Shown: positions 36,638-45,825 of the stretch, one piece after another
How the letters are laid out: each line of letters begins with the position of its first letter
How positions within the stretch are numbered: position 1 is the first letter of the stretch
NCBI RefSeq assembly: GCF_001886265.1
Contig: NZ_JXLE01000011.1
Location: 1-64,000 of the forward strand
Length of the DNA stretch: 64,000 bases
From: Enterococcus thailandicus
Lineage (GTDB): Bacteria > Bacillota > Bacilli > Lactobacillales > Enterococcaceae
Reading direction: 5' to 3'
Made by a program: the position numbers and the translations under genes
The notes under the pieces: generated by a model
Told to the model about the DNA's origin: nothing
Seen by the model: the letters and a program-made list of their open reading frames with translations, nothing else
Databases searched by the model: none

Positions 36638-37922
36638 AACTGAGTATTCACAAATTAATGAAACGCTTTATCATGAAGTGCTACCAAATGGATTGACCGT
36701 TTACTTGTTGCCAAAAAATGAGTACCACAAAACTTATGGCTTATTTAGCACTAATTATGGCTCAATCGATAATGAATTTATTCCTTATGGAGCAACTGAA
36801 AAGATAAAGGTACCTGATGGAATTGCCCATTTCTTAGAACACAAATTATTTGAAAAAGAAGACGGAGATGTTTTCCAATTGTTTGGACAACAAGGTGCGT
36901 CTGCAAATGCATTTACTAGTTTTACCAAAACAAGTTATTTGTTTTCAACGACGGATCAAGTGGAAAAAAATTTATTGACACTATTGGACTTTGTACAAGC
37001 ACCCTATTTTACTGAGGAAACAGTCAACAAAGAAAAAGGAATCATTGGACAAGAAATTCAAATGTATGAAGATGATCCTAACTGGCGTCTATTTTTTGGT
37101 ATTTTGAATAACTTATATCCAAACCATCCTTTACACATTGATATTGCAGGGACGGTTGATAGCATCGACAAAATTACTGCCGATGATTTGTATACTTGTT
37201 ATCACACGTTTTATCAGCCAAGTAATATGGTTTTGTTTTTAGTTGGAAATTTAGATCCAGAGAAACTAATGGAAGTTATTAAAGAAAATCAAATGAGTAA
37301 AGAATTTCCACCAGCACAAGAAATCAAGCGATACTTCCCTGAAAATAATGATGAAATTATCGAGGAAAGTCGTCTGAGAGCAGCTGTGACACGTAAAAAA
37401 TTCGTATTGGGAATTAAAGGTGTTGACGAGTTGCCAGCAGATGGCTATCAATTGATGCGCTATAAAACAGCATTGAATCTCTTATTCCAATTACTGCTAG
37501 GAAATACTTCCCAAAACTATTTGAAACTTTACAATGAAGGAATCATTGATGACAGTTTTGGTTTTGAATTTAGTTTAGATCGTGAATTTCATTTTGCTGA
37601 TTTTAGTGGTGATACGGATGAACCAAAACTTGCTGCGCAGCAAGTACGGAAAATCATTCTTGGTTTTGAGAAAGATCCAGAAGTAAATGAAAAAAATCTT
37701 GAATTATTGAAGAAAAAAATGTTAGGGAAATACTTCCAATCACTTAACTCCATTGAGTATATTGCTAACCAATTTACCCAAAGTCTTTATGGTGCGTATA
37801 CTTTATTTGATTTGCCAGAAGCGATTGAATCAATCCAATTAGCTGATGTATTAGCTGTTGGTTCGGCATTTTTAGTGGCAGAGACGTTTAGTGAGTTTTA
37901 TATGGAACCACAGGGTGAGTGA
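36630..37922 (+). CDS. ymfH: M16-family zinc peptidase (YmfH-like)
   Basis: A 430-residue metallopeptidase with the inverted zinc motif HFLEH (in GIAHFLEHKLFEKEDG) and the distal glutamate in KGIIGQEIQMYEDDP. It should be the catalytic half of the ymfF-ymfH pair. The substrate is unknown. It overlaps ymfF and is followed 1 nt later by an SDR gene, the conserved ymfF-H-I-M order. Confidence 0.92.
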   Translation: MNKTEYSQINETLYHEVLPNGLTVYLLPKNEYHKTYGLFSTNYGSIDNEFIPYGATEKIKVPDGIAHFLEHKLFEKEDGDVFQLFGQQGASANAFTSFTKTSYLFSTTDQVEKNLLTLLDFVQAPYFTEETVNKEKGIIGQEIQMYEDDPNWRLFFGILNNLYPNHPLHIDIAGTVDSIDKITADDLYTCYHTFYQPSNMVLFLVGNLDPEKLMEVIKENQMSKEFPPAQEIKRYFPENNDEIIEESRLRAAVTRKKFVLGIKGVDELPADGYQLMRYKTALNLLFQLLLGNTSQNYLKLYNEGIIDDSFGFEFSLDREFHFADFSGDTDEPKLAAQQVRKIILGFEKDPEVNEKNLELLKKKMLGKYFQSLNSIEYIANQFTQSLYGAYTLFDLPEAIESIQLADVLAVGSAFLVAETFSEFYMEPQGE

Positions 37923-37923
37923 G

Positions 37924-38649
37924 ATGCCAACGGCGTTAGTTATGGGAGCTAGTGGGGATATTGGTGAAGCGATTTGTCGTCAGTTGGCGCAAGAGGGCTG
38001 GTCATTGTATTGTCACTATCATCGCAATGAAAAAAAAGTATTAAATTTCGTTTTAGACTTGCAAAAATGTTATCCGCTGCAAGATTTTTTTATGGTATCC
38101 TTAGACATGTTAAGCATGGAAGAAATACCGAAATTTACACAAGGATTATTTCAAGTTGACAGTGTCATTTTTGCATCAGGATTTACGAAATATGCTTTGT
38201 TTAAGGAGTATACGGAATTAGACATGGACCAGCTTTGGCAAATTCATGTGAAATCTCCGCTATTGCTTTTGCAAAGGCTAGAAACAAAACTTGCTCGGTC
38301 TGATTATGGCAGAATTGTGTTTATTGGTTCTGTTTACGGGATGCAAGGAAGCAGTATGGAAACAGTTTACAGTGCTGTTAAAGGTGCCCAACAAGCATTT
38401 GTTAAAGCATATGCAAAAGAAGTTGCAACATTAGGAATAACGGCCAATGTCATAGCGCCAGGAGCTGTCGCAACAGCGATGAATCAGGACTGGTCTAAGA
38501 CAGAATTAACGGAATTAAAAGAGGCAATCCCGCTAGGAAGACTAGCTCAGCCAAAAGAAATTGCTGCTGCTGTCACATTTTTATTACAAAAAGAAGCGGC
38601 CTATGTCACCGGAATTACACTACCAGTAACGGGTGGTTGGCTAGAATAA
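37924..38649 (+). CDS. ymfI: SDR-family oxidoreductase (YmfI-like)
   Basis: A 241-residue short-chain dehydrogenase. GASGDIGEAI is the cofactor site and the catalytic Ser-Tyr-Lys triad lies in FIGSVYG...YSAVKGA; the C-terminal PVTGGW is the FabG-like signature. The substrate is unknown. The ATG lies 1 nt after the ymfH stop with GGGTGAG upstream; an in-frame TTG at 37891 is less likely. Confidence 0.9.
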   Translation: MPTALVMGASGDIGEAICRQLAQEGWSLYCHYHRNEKKVLNFVLDLQKCYPLQDFFMVSLDMLSMEEIPKFTQGLFQVDSVIFASGFTKYALFKEYTELDMDQLWQIHVKSPLLLLQRLETKLARSDYGRIVFIGSVYGMQGSSMETVYSAVKGAQQAFVKAYAKEVATLGITANVIAPGAVATAMNQDWSKTELTELKEAIPLGRLAQPKEIAAAVTFLLQKEAAYVTGITLPVTGGWLE

Positions 38650-38671
38650 AAAGACTGGAGAAGATGAACGA

Positions 38672-39556
38672 GTGGCTTTTGAAACCATTGGGGAAAAATT
38701 ACGGCAAGCTCGTCTAAATAAAAAAATATCTTTAGACGAATTACAACAAATTACAAAAATTCAAAAACGTTACCTTGAAGCAATCGATAACGACGAATTC
38801 GATCAACTTCCTGGTAAGTTTTATGTACGTGCATTTATTCGTCAGTATGCGCAAGCTGTTGGAGAAGATGGCGATAAACTTGTGGATGTTTTCGATGGAA
38901 AAAGAAAATTATCTGATGGCTCAGAAATTAAAAGACCAGAGCCAGAAACTGTGAGTGGTTCACGAAAAGCAATGCACCAAGAAGAATTTAAACCAAGTAA
39001 ATTTTGGACAAGTCTGCCTGTTGTTTTGTTAGGATTGGTTGCAGTTGCAATCGTGATTGTTGTTGGTTATATGACGTGGCAAGATCGACAAGCGGCACCA
39101 ATTATTAGTGAAGCGAGCTCATCAATGACAGTCGATGGATCAATTGAGGAAACAAAGCAATCCTCACAATCAAGTGAATCAACGTCAGCACAATCTTCGA
39201 CAGTTGAATCCACGACTGAAGAAAAGAAGATGACGATTACTGCTGGTACAGATACAACGAATGCAATTGATGTGAACATTATTGATGCAACGGAGCCTTT
39301 AACACTGGAATTCACAGCGAAAGATCGTGTGTGGGTAGGTGTGATGGTTAATGGTGCGTATGTTTACCAAGGAACACTTGCAACTGGTGAATCACAGAGT
39401 ACACAGATTGCTGCTAATGTGCCTAATGCAGTTGTGACAATTGGTGCAGCAAGCAATATTTCAATTAAAGCAAATGGGGAAGATGTTCCAGTGAATGCTG
39501 GAGAAAATAATTTAAGTCCCAAAAACGTTAACCTTGCTATCCAATACGCAGAATAA
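38672..39556 (+). CDS. ymfM: RodZ-like helix-turn-helix membrane protein (YmfM)
   Basis: A 294-residue protein with an N-terminal HTH_25 domain (GEKLRQARLNKKISLDELQQITKIQKRYLEAIDNDEFDQLPGKFYVRAFIRQYA), one membrane helix (about 113-133), a Ser/Thr-rich linker and an extracellular DUF4115 beta domain. This is the RodZ layout that links MreB-type shape control to the wall. GTG 38672 has GGAGAAG upstream. It precedes pgsA as in Bacillus. Confidence 0.88.
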   Translation: MAFETIGEKLRQARLNKKISLDELQQITKIQKRYLEAIDNDEFDQLPGKFYVRAFIRQYAQAVGEDGDKLVDVFDGKRKLSDGSEIKRPEPETVSGSRKAMHQEEFKPSKFWTSLPVVLLGLVAVAIVIVVGYMTWQDRQAAPIISEASSSMTVDGSIEETKQSSQSSESTSAQSSTVESTTEEKKMTITAGTDTTNAIDVNIIDATEPLTLEFTAKDRVWVGVMVNGAYVYQGTLATGESQSTQIAANVPNAVVTIGAASNISIKANGEDVPVNAGENNLSPKNVNLAIQYAE

Positions 39557-39563
39557 TTCAAAC

Positions 39564-39606
39564 AAAACTGCAATAAAAATCCACTCGATTTTTATTGCAG
39601 TTTTTC
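39564..39606 (+). terminator. terminator after ymfM
   Basis: AAAACTGCAATAAAAAT pairs with ATTTTTATTGCAGTTTT and ends in T5. Confidence 0.88.
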
Positions 39607-39710
39607 AATAGTAAAATGAATAATTTTTTTCGTGAGTGAAAAAAGTAAGTTATTTCTGTGGAAACTTTAGTGAGACTCACGTAAAATGAACAAGAAAGGA
39701 GTGCAATAGT

Positions 39711-40289
39711 GTGAATTTACCAAATAAATTAACTGTATTAAGAATTTGTATGATTCCAATCTTTATCCTTGTTGTAGGAGTACCTTTGGATTGGGGACAA
39801 TTGACGGTGGGAACAACAACTGTTGCTGTAACACAAATAGTTGGAGCAATCATTTTTGCAATTGCAAGTATTACAGACTGGCTTGACGGGAAAATTGCTC
39901 GTTCTCAAGGTTTAGTAACAAACTTCGGGAAATTTGCCGATCCTTTAGCAGACAAAATGTTAGTTATGACAGCATTTATTATGTTAGTTGGTCAAGATAA
40001 AGCACCAGCATGGGTTGTTGCGATTATTGTTTGCCGAGAATTAGCGGTAACAGGTTTACGCCTATTATTAGTTGAACATGGTGAAGTAATGGCAGCTGCA
40101 TGGCCTGGAAAAGTGAAAACTGCTACTCAAATGGTTGCAATCATTTTGTTGCTTATCAATAACATTCCATTTAACTTGATTGGTCTTCCATTAGATCAAA
40201 TTATGCTTTATGCCTGTTTAGTATTCACAATCTATTCTGGTGTTGATTACTTTGCCAAAAATAGTGCTGTGTTTAAAGGCTCAATGTAA
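39711..40289 (+). CDS. pgsA: CDP-diacylglycerol-glycerol-3-phosphate 3-phosphatidyltransferase
   Basis: A 192-residue membrane enzyme that makes phosphatidylglycerol phosphate. The CDP-alcohol motif is complete: DWLDGKIARSQGLVTNFGKFADPLADK matches D-x2-DG-x2-AR-x8-G-x3-D-x3-D. Four to five more membrane helices follow. GTG 39711 has AAAGGAG upstream. Confidence 0.96.
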   Translation: MNLPNKLTVLRICMIPIFILVVGVPLDWGQLTVGTTTVAVTQIVGAIIFAIASITDWLDGKIARSQGLVTNFGKFADPLADKMLVMTAFIMLVGQDKAPAWVVAIIVCRELAVTGLRLLLVEHGEVMAAAWPGKVKTATQMVAIILLLINNIPFNLIGLPLDQIMLYACLVFTIYSGVDYFAKNSAVFKGSM

Positions 40290-40296
40290 TTTCGAT

Positions 40297-40332
40297 AAAA
40301 GCTTGGTGACAATTTTGTCCCAAGCTTTTTTT
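40297..40332 (+). terminator. terminator after pgsA
   Basis: AAAAGCTTGG with inner GACA pairs with TGTC and CCAAGCTTTT, then T5. Confidence 0.82.
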
Positions 40333-40385
40333 AAATAAAAAATATTTTCGTTATAGCGTATTAATTATTAGGGAGAGGAAAATTT

Positions 40386-41630
40386 ATGAAAGCAGAGATT
40401 ATTGCAGTAGGAACAGAGCTACTTCTTGGTCAAGTGGTCAATACAAACGCAACTTTTTTGGCTGAGCAGTTAGCAGATCTTGGTATTGAAGTTTACTATC
40501 AGACAGTTGTTGGGGATAACAAACAAAGACTAGATGAGTTGATAGGCTTAGCAGAGTCACGAAGCGAGTTAATTATTTTGTGTGGTGGGTTAGGTCCTAC
40601 AGAGGATGACTTAACCAAAGTAGTAACCGCTGACCATTTGGGGAAAGGGTTGGTTCAAGATAGAGAAGCCTATCAAAAATTATTAGAGTTTTTTGAAACA
40701 ACCAAGCGTAAAATGACTGCGAATAATTTGCAACAGTCACAAACTATTGAAGGAGGTATTGTTTTACCAAATCGTACAGGGCTAGCTGTTGGGACATTTA
40801 TCCAAGAAAAATCTCATGCGTATATCCTACTCCCTGGGCCACCAAGTGAACTGAAACCAATGTTCATTGAGCAAGTGCGTCCATTATTGATCGAAAAATT
40901 TCCTTCGAAAGAAAAATTAATTTCACGCGTCTTACGTTTTTATGGCATTGGTGAATCACGATTAGTTACAGAGCTAGCCGAACTAATCTCAACACAAATT
41001 AATCCGACGATTGCACCCTATGCGAAACCCAATGAAGTTACCTTACGTTTAACGGTTAAAACCAATGATATTCATGCCGGTAATCAAGCATTGCTTGCAC
41101 TGGAAGAAAAAATTCAGGAACGGGTGGGCGAATATTTTTATGGCTATGGAGATGATAATTCGTTAGAAAAAGTTGTGGTCGATTTGCTAAAAGAAAGAGG
41201 GAAAACAGTAACTGCTGCTGAAAGTTTAACTGCAGGAGAGTTTCAAGCAACATTAGGAAAACTTTCCGGTGTTTCTGAAGTTTTTCCTGGAGGATTCGTG
41301 ACATACTCAGAAGAAACAAAAGCCGATTTTTTAAACATCGATCCTCAATTTCTGGAAAAATATGGAACTGTGAGTCAAGAGTGTGCCGAAAAAATGGCTG
41401 AGCAAGCAAGAAAGTTAGCGAAAACGGACTATGCGGTATCGTTTACAGGCGTTGCAGGACCAGGTATGCTTGAAAACCAAGCCGTCGGAACAGTTTGGAT
41501 TGCTGTAGCTTCAGCTGAGGAAGTAAGTGCAACTAAGTTTCAATTTACGCGCGGACGTGAAGCAATTCGTCGCAACTCGGTAATGGAAGGTCTGAATATG
41601 TTACGTAAGCGGATTTTAAGAAAAAAATAA
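40386..41630 (+). CDS. cinA: CinA-family nicotinamide-nucleotide amidase/competence-damage protein
   Basis: A 414-residue protein. The N-terminal molybdopterin-like (COG1058) domain starts [21 protein letters not shown] with [13 protein letters not shown]; the C-terminal PncC domain has [13 protein letters not shown] and GVAGPG. It deamidates nicotinamide mononucleotide and is linked to competence. It stands just before recA, as in many Firmicutes, but recA has its own promoter. Confidence 0.94.
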   Translation: MKAEIIAVGTELLLGQVVNTNATFLAEQLADLGIEVYYQTVVGDNKQRLDELIGLAESRSELIILCGGLGPTEDDLTKVVTADHLGKGLVQDREAYQKLLEFFETTKRKMTANNLQQSQTIEGGIVLPNRTGLAVGTFIQEKSHAYILLPGPPSELKPMFIEQVRPLLIEKFPSKEKLISRVLRFYGIGESRLVTELAELISTQINPTIAPYAKPNEVTLRLTVKTNDIHAGNQALLALEEKIQERVGEYFYGYGDDNSLEKVVVDLLKERGKTVTAAESLTAGEFQATLGKLSGVSEVFPGGFVTYSEETKADFLNIDPQFLEKYGTVSQECAEKMAEQARKLAKTDYAVSFTGVAGPGMLENQAVGTVWIAVASAEEVSATKFQFTRGREAIRRNSVMEGLNMLRKRILRKK

Positions 41631-41634
41631 AATG

Positions 41635-41684
41635 CGAATATTTGTTCGGTTTTTCTTGCTTTTTAATTCTAAAACCGCTATGAT
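41635..41684 (+). promoter_or_regulatory. recA promoter with SOS (LexA) box
   Basis: CGAATATTTGTTCG (41635-41648) matches the Gram-positive LexA consensus CGAAC-N4-GTTCG with one mismatch. TTGCTT (41656-41661), 17 bp and TATGAT (41679-41684) form the promoter. The box sits just upstream of the -35. Confidence 0.82.
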
Positions 41685-41734
41685 AATTGTATTGAAATGA
41701 CGTTGTTAATGTGAATATAAGGAGGATTATCGTA

Positions 41735-42781
41735 TTGGCAGATGATCGTAAAGCGGCCTTAGATGCTGCGTTAAAGAAAATTGAAAAAAGTTATGGTAAA
41801 GGTTCTATTATGAAATTGGGCGAGAAAATCGACCAACAAATCTCAACAATTCCAAGTGGTTCACTTGCTTTAGATGTAGCATTGGGAGTAGGTGGTTATC
41901 CACGAGGAAGAATCATCGAAGTTTACGGGCCAGAAAGTTCTGGTAAAACAACGGTTGCACTTCATGCAATTGCCGAAGTACAAAAAAATGGTGGGACAGC
42001 AGCCTTTATTGATGCTGAACACGCATTGGATCCTCAATATGCCCAAAAATTAGGCGTTAATATCGATGAATTGTTGTTATCACAACCAGATACAGGTGAA
42101 CAAGGATTAGAGATTGCTGATGCATTGGTTTCAAGTGGTGCAGTAGATATCGTTGTTGTCGATTCAGTAGCAGCGTTAGTTCCGCGAGCAGAAATTGATG
42201 GTGAAATGGGTGACGCTCACGTTGGATTACAAGCTCGTTTGATGTCCCAAGCTTTGCGTAAATTATCAGGTTCAATTAATAAAACAAAAACAATTGCGAT
42301 TTTTATCAACCAAATTCGTGAAAAAGTAGGCGTAATGTTTGGTAACCCAGAAGTAACACCTGGGGGACGTGCATTGAAGTTCTATGCAACGATTCGTTTA
42401 GAAGTACGTCGTGCAGAACAATTGAAACAAGGGACAGATATTGTCGGAAACCGTACGAAAATTAAGGTAGTTAAAAACAAAGTTGCACCACCATTTAAAG
42501 TAGCAGAAGTTGATGTAATGTATGGACTAGGAATCTCACAAGAGGGAGAACTACTTGATATGGCGGTAGAAAAAGATATCGTTGATAAAAGTGGTGCTTG
42601 GTATTCATATAAAGAAGATCGTATCGGCCAAGGACGCGAAAATGCAAAAATTTATATGTCTACTCACCCAGAAATGATGAATGAAATTTCTGGCTTGGTT
42701 CGCGAAGCTTATGGAATTGGTGAAGGTATTGAAACAGAGGAAAAACCTGAACAGGAAGAATTACCTTTAACAGAAGAATAA
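41735..42781 (+). CDS. recA: recombinase RecA
   Basis: The 348-residue DNA strand-exchange ATPase, also the SOS coprotease. It starts [18 protein letters not shown], with Walker A GPESSGKT (65-72), [47 protein letters not shown] and an acidic tail [14 protein letters not shown]. The true start is TTG 41735, with AAGGAGG 9 nt upstream; it gives the usual MADD N-terminus, whereas the upstream in-frame ATG at 41711 does not. Confidence 0.98.
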   Translation: MADDRKAALDAALKKIEKSYGKGSIMKLGEKIDQQISTIPSGSLALDVALGVGGYPRGRIIEVYGPESSGKTTVALHAIAEVQKNGGTAAFIDAEHALDPQYAQKLGVNIDELLLSQPDTGEQGLEIADALVSSGAVDIVVVDSVAALVPRAEIDGEMGDAHVGLQARLMSQALRKLSGSINKTKTIAIFINQIREKVGVMFGNPEVTPGGRALKFYATIRLEVRRAEQLKQGTDIVGNRTKIKVVKNKVAPPFKVAEVDVMYGLGISQEGELLDMAVEKDIVDKSGAWYSYKEDRIGQGRENAKIYMSTHPEMMNEISGLVREAYGIGEGIETEEKPEQEELPLTEE

Positions 42782-42795
42782 TGAATTTGACTTTC

Positions 42796-42828
42796 AAAGG
42801 TCGGGACAAACTGTCTCGACCTTTTTTG
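42796..42828 (+). terminator. terminator after recA
   Basis: AAAGGTCGGGACA pairs with TGTCTCGACCTTT (one wobble) and is followed by T6. Confidence 0.88.
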
Positions 42829-43267
42829 TCGAGGGTGAAACTAGAAGTTAGAGTTTTTATCAAGAGTAAGAGGTTTTCTCAAAAATAAAAGAACATTTGT
42901 AATCGTTAATTTATATTTATAGGACAATTTGCATTCGGATATAACAGTTGCGGTTATCTAGTTCAACGGAAATAATCGAAAACTTGACTTTTATCTGTGA
43001 AAAGAAAAAAGGATTAAGTCTAGCGAATAAACCAAGTGCTATCAAGACCTCTTTCTGTCGGTAATGATAAAAAACCACCGTTTAATATAAAATTAGAAAG
43101 CAGTTTCTTTGTTTATTTAAAGTTGACACTAAGGGGTACAAACATTAGAATAAACTTGTGTACTTTTTGTGCACATATGCAAGTAGGCATATTGATAAGA
43201 TTAAAATAGTTTATCAGAAAAACTACGTGATTGATAAAATGAAAAAGATAGTATGGAGGTGGATTTT
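42829..43267 (+). promoter_or_regulatory. rny upstream region and promoter
   Basis: TTGACA (43123-43128), 17 bp and TAGAAT (43146-43151) form a good promoter, giving a leader of about 110 nt. The rest of this 440-bp gap has no ORF or hairpin I can support. Confidence 0.7.
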
Positions 43268-44824
43268 ATGGTATTCAACATTCTCCTCGCTATCATCGGT
43301 TTAATTGTCGGTCTTGGTTTAGGGTTGGTCGTTGCGAAGTCACGTCACGAAAAAGAGATAGCTGGTGCAAAAACATCAGCTGTGGGTATTATCGACAGTG
43401 CAAAGAAAGAAGCAGAGACTCTAAAAAAAGAAGCATTGTTGGAAGCTAAGGAAGAAAATCAGAAATATCGTTCTGAAGTTGAAAGTGAGCTGAGAGAAAG
43501 CAAATTAGAATTAAAATCTCAAGAAAATCGATTGATTCAACGTGAACAAACATTGAATCGTAAAGATGACTCATTGGAAAAACGTGAGAACTCACTTGAA
43601 AGCAAAGAAGAAATACTTAGTTCAAAACAGCAATTAATTGAAGAGCGAGAACAAGACGTTGAAAAATTGATTGAAGATCAACAAAAAGAGTTAGAGAAAA
43701 TTGCTGGTTTATCTAAAGAAGATGCAAAGGATGTTATCATGAAGTCAACCGAGGAAGAGTTGAATCATGAGTTAACTGTTATGGTGAAAGAATCTGAACA
43801 GCGTGCAAAAGAAGAGGCTGATCGTAAAGCGAAGAACTTGCTTTCATTAGCTATTCAACGTTGCGCGGCAGATCAAGTTTCTGAAACCACAGTATCAGTT
43901 GTTACTTTGCCAAATGATGAGATGAAAGGTCGCATTATTGGTAGAGAAGGTCGTAACATTCGCACATTAGAAACACTAACAGGAATTGATTTGATTATCG
44001 ATGACACTCCTGAAGCAGTTGTTCTTTCTGGTTTTGATCCAATTCGGAGAGAAATCGCAAGAATGACGTTGGAAAAATTAATTCAAGATGGGCGTATCCA
44101 TCCAGCTCGTATTGAAGAAATGGTTGAAAAATCACGTAAAGAAATGGATGAACGTATTCGCGAATATGGAGAAGAGGCTGCGTTTGAAGTTGGTGCACAT
44201 ACACTCCATCCAGATTTAATTAAGATTTTGGGACGGTTACGTTTTAGAACAAGTTATGGTCAAAATGTGTTGAAACATTCAGTGGAAGTTGCTAAACTAT
44301 CTGGAATTTTAGCTGCAGAATTAGGCGAAGATATCCAATTAGCTAAACGAGCAGGCTTGCTACATGATATTGGGAAAGCACTTGACCATGAAATTGAAGG
44401 TTCTCATGTTGAGATTGGTGCAGAATTAGCTGCCAAATACAAAGAAAATCCAGTGGTTATCAATGCGATTGCTTCTCACCATGGTGATGTGGAAGCGACA
44501 TCGGTTATTTCAGTACTTGTTGCTGCAGCCGATGCTTTATCAGCCGCTCGACCTGGTGCACGAAGCGAATCTTTAGAAAACTATATTCGTCGTCTTCAAA
44601 ACTTAGAAAATATTTCTAATAGTTTTGCCGGCGTAGATTCAAGTTTTGCTGTACAAGCAGGACGTGAAGTACGTGTAATGGTAAAACCTGAAGAAATTTC
44701 TGACTTAGAAGCAGTTCGTTTGGTTAGAGATATTCGTAAGCGAATTGAAGAAGAATTAGATTATCCTGGACACATTAAAGTAACTGTTATTCGCGAAACA
44801 CGAGCAACAGATTACGCTAAATAA
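43268..44824 (+). CDS. rny: ribonuclease Y
   Basis: A 518-residue membrane-anchored endoribonuclease that starts bulk mRNA decay. One N-terminal helix is followed by a long coiled coil rich in Glu, Lys and Gln (about 25-200), a KH domain ([20 protein letters not shown]) and an HD domain ([21 protein letters not shown]). GGAGG is 8 nt before ATG 43268; the ATG at 43253 lies before that site. Confidence 0.96.
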   Translation: MVFNILLAIIGLIVGLGLGLVVAKSRHEKEIAGAKTSAVGIIDSAKKEAETLKKEALLEAKEENQKYRSEVESELRESKLELKSQENRLIQREQTLNRKDDSLEKRENSLESKEEILSSKQQLIEEREQDVEKLIEDQQKELEKIAGLSKEDAKDVIMKSTEEELNHELTVMVKESEQRAKEEADRKAKNLLSLAIQRCAADQVSETTVSVVTLPNDEMKGRIIGREGRNIRTLETLTGIDLIIDDTPEAVVLSGFDPIRREIARMTLEKLIQDGRIHPARIEEMVEKSRKEMDERIREYGEEAAFEVGAHTLHPDLIKILGRLRFRTSYGQNVLKHSVEVAKLSGILAAELGEDIQLAKRAGLLHDIGKALDHEIEGSHVEIGAELAAKYKENPVVINAIASHHGDVEATSVISVLVAAADALSAARPGARSESLENYIRRLQNLENISNSFAGVDSSFAVQAGREVRVMVKPEEISDLEAVRLVRDIRKRIEEELDYPGHIKVTVIRETRATDYAK

Positions 44825-44866
44825 AAAAACGACCAATGACTATTTTAGTCATTGGTCGTTTTTTCA
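44823..44866. terminator. bidirectional terminator between rny and proC
   Basis: AAAACGACCAATGACT pairs with AGTCATTGGTCGTTTT, with T tracts on both sides. Confidence 0.9.
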
Positions 44867-45682
44867 TTATTGTTGATTTTTTTGTGCAAGCATTTCTTGA
44901 TCTTTTTCAATGGTAGTATTGATTCCCTTGATGATTGCTGGAATAAACCCAGCTTCTTCAAGTGCAACGACCCCGGCAACTGTTGTTCCTCCTGGAGAGG
45001 AAACTTGGTCAACTAATTCCCAAGGATTTTCATTGCTCTCAAGGAATTTTTCGCACGAACCTAAAATTGCTTTGGCAGAGATTTCGGTGGCTAATTTTTT
45101 TGGTAAGCCATTGAACACCCCGGCTCTTCCCATAGCGTCAATGAGCATGTAAACAAATGCAGGAGAACTTCCAGCCAAGCCAATAAAAGCACTAAAATCT
45201 GCTTCGGCTAAAGGATAGACGCTCCCGATTGCTTCAAAGATTCGTGTTGCGTGTGCGAATTGTTCTTCGGTAGCAACAGAATTTTTACAAATGGCAGAAA
45301 CTCCGGCACCAACGCTGACATTGACATTTGGCATGACGCGAATTATCGCAGCTTGCGAGCTATTTAAGGCTGTTTCAAGATCATTTAAAGTTGTGCCAGA
45401 TGCAATAGAAATAAAAAGAATTTTTTGACTATAGTCTTGTAGTTCATGAAGTACGGTTGAAATAATTTTAGGTTTTACTGCGAGTAGAAGAATGTCTACT
45501 TGTTCAGCGACTTCTTGATTTGTTTGACAAGCAGTGACTCCTGTTTGCTTGGCAAAGGCTTGTGCGTTTTCAAAATGGCCACTCGAAACAAAAATTTCAT
45601 CTTTTGAAAAAGTTTCTTTTTCAAGTAGCCCACGAATAATTGCTTGTGCCATATTTCCTGTTCCAATAAATCCAATGTTCAT
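44867..45682 (-). CDS. proC: pyrroline-5-carboxylate reductase
   Basis: A 271-residue NAD(P)H enzyme for the last step of proline synthesis. GFIGTGNMAQAI is the nucleotide site, VRVMPNVNVSVGAG and GLAGSSPAFVYMLIDAMGRAG the signature, and DQVSSPGGTTVAG the C-terminal motif. With proBA 20 kb upstream, the complete pathway from glutamate is present. GGAGG precedes the ATG. Confidence 0.96.
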   Translation of the reverse strand: MNIGFIGTGNMAQAIIRGLLEKETFSKDEIFVSSGHFENAQAFAKQTGVTACQTNQEVAEQVDILLLAVKPKIISTVLHELQDYSQKILFISIASGTTLNDLETALNSSQAAIIRVMPNVNVSVGAGVSAICKNSVATEEQFAHATRIFEAIGSVYPLAEADFSAFIGLAGSSPAFVYMLIDAMGRAGVFNGLPKKLATEISAKAILGSCEKFLESNENPWELVDQVSSPGGTTVAGVVALEEAGFIPAIIKGINTTIEKDQEMLAQKNQQ

Positions 45683-45825
45683 TTTATTTCCTCCCTTTTG
45701 ATTTTAGAATAGCTTTGTTTGTTAGGAATCGCAAGCAACGTGCTAAGCAAAAGTGGAAAATTATAATTAAATAAGCTAACATTAGTGTTATGAAATGAAA
45801 GTACATGAGTTTGGAAGGTAAAAAT

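Noticed and set aside
45805-45825. ATG 45805 as mprF start
   Set aside because: No ribosome site; GTG 45826 has GGAAGG. The choice is uncertain.
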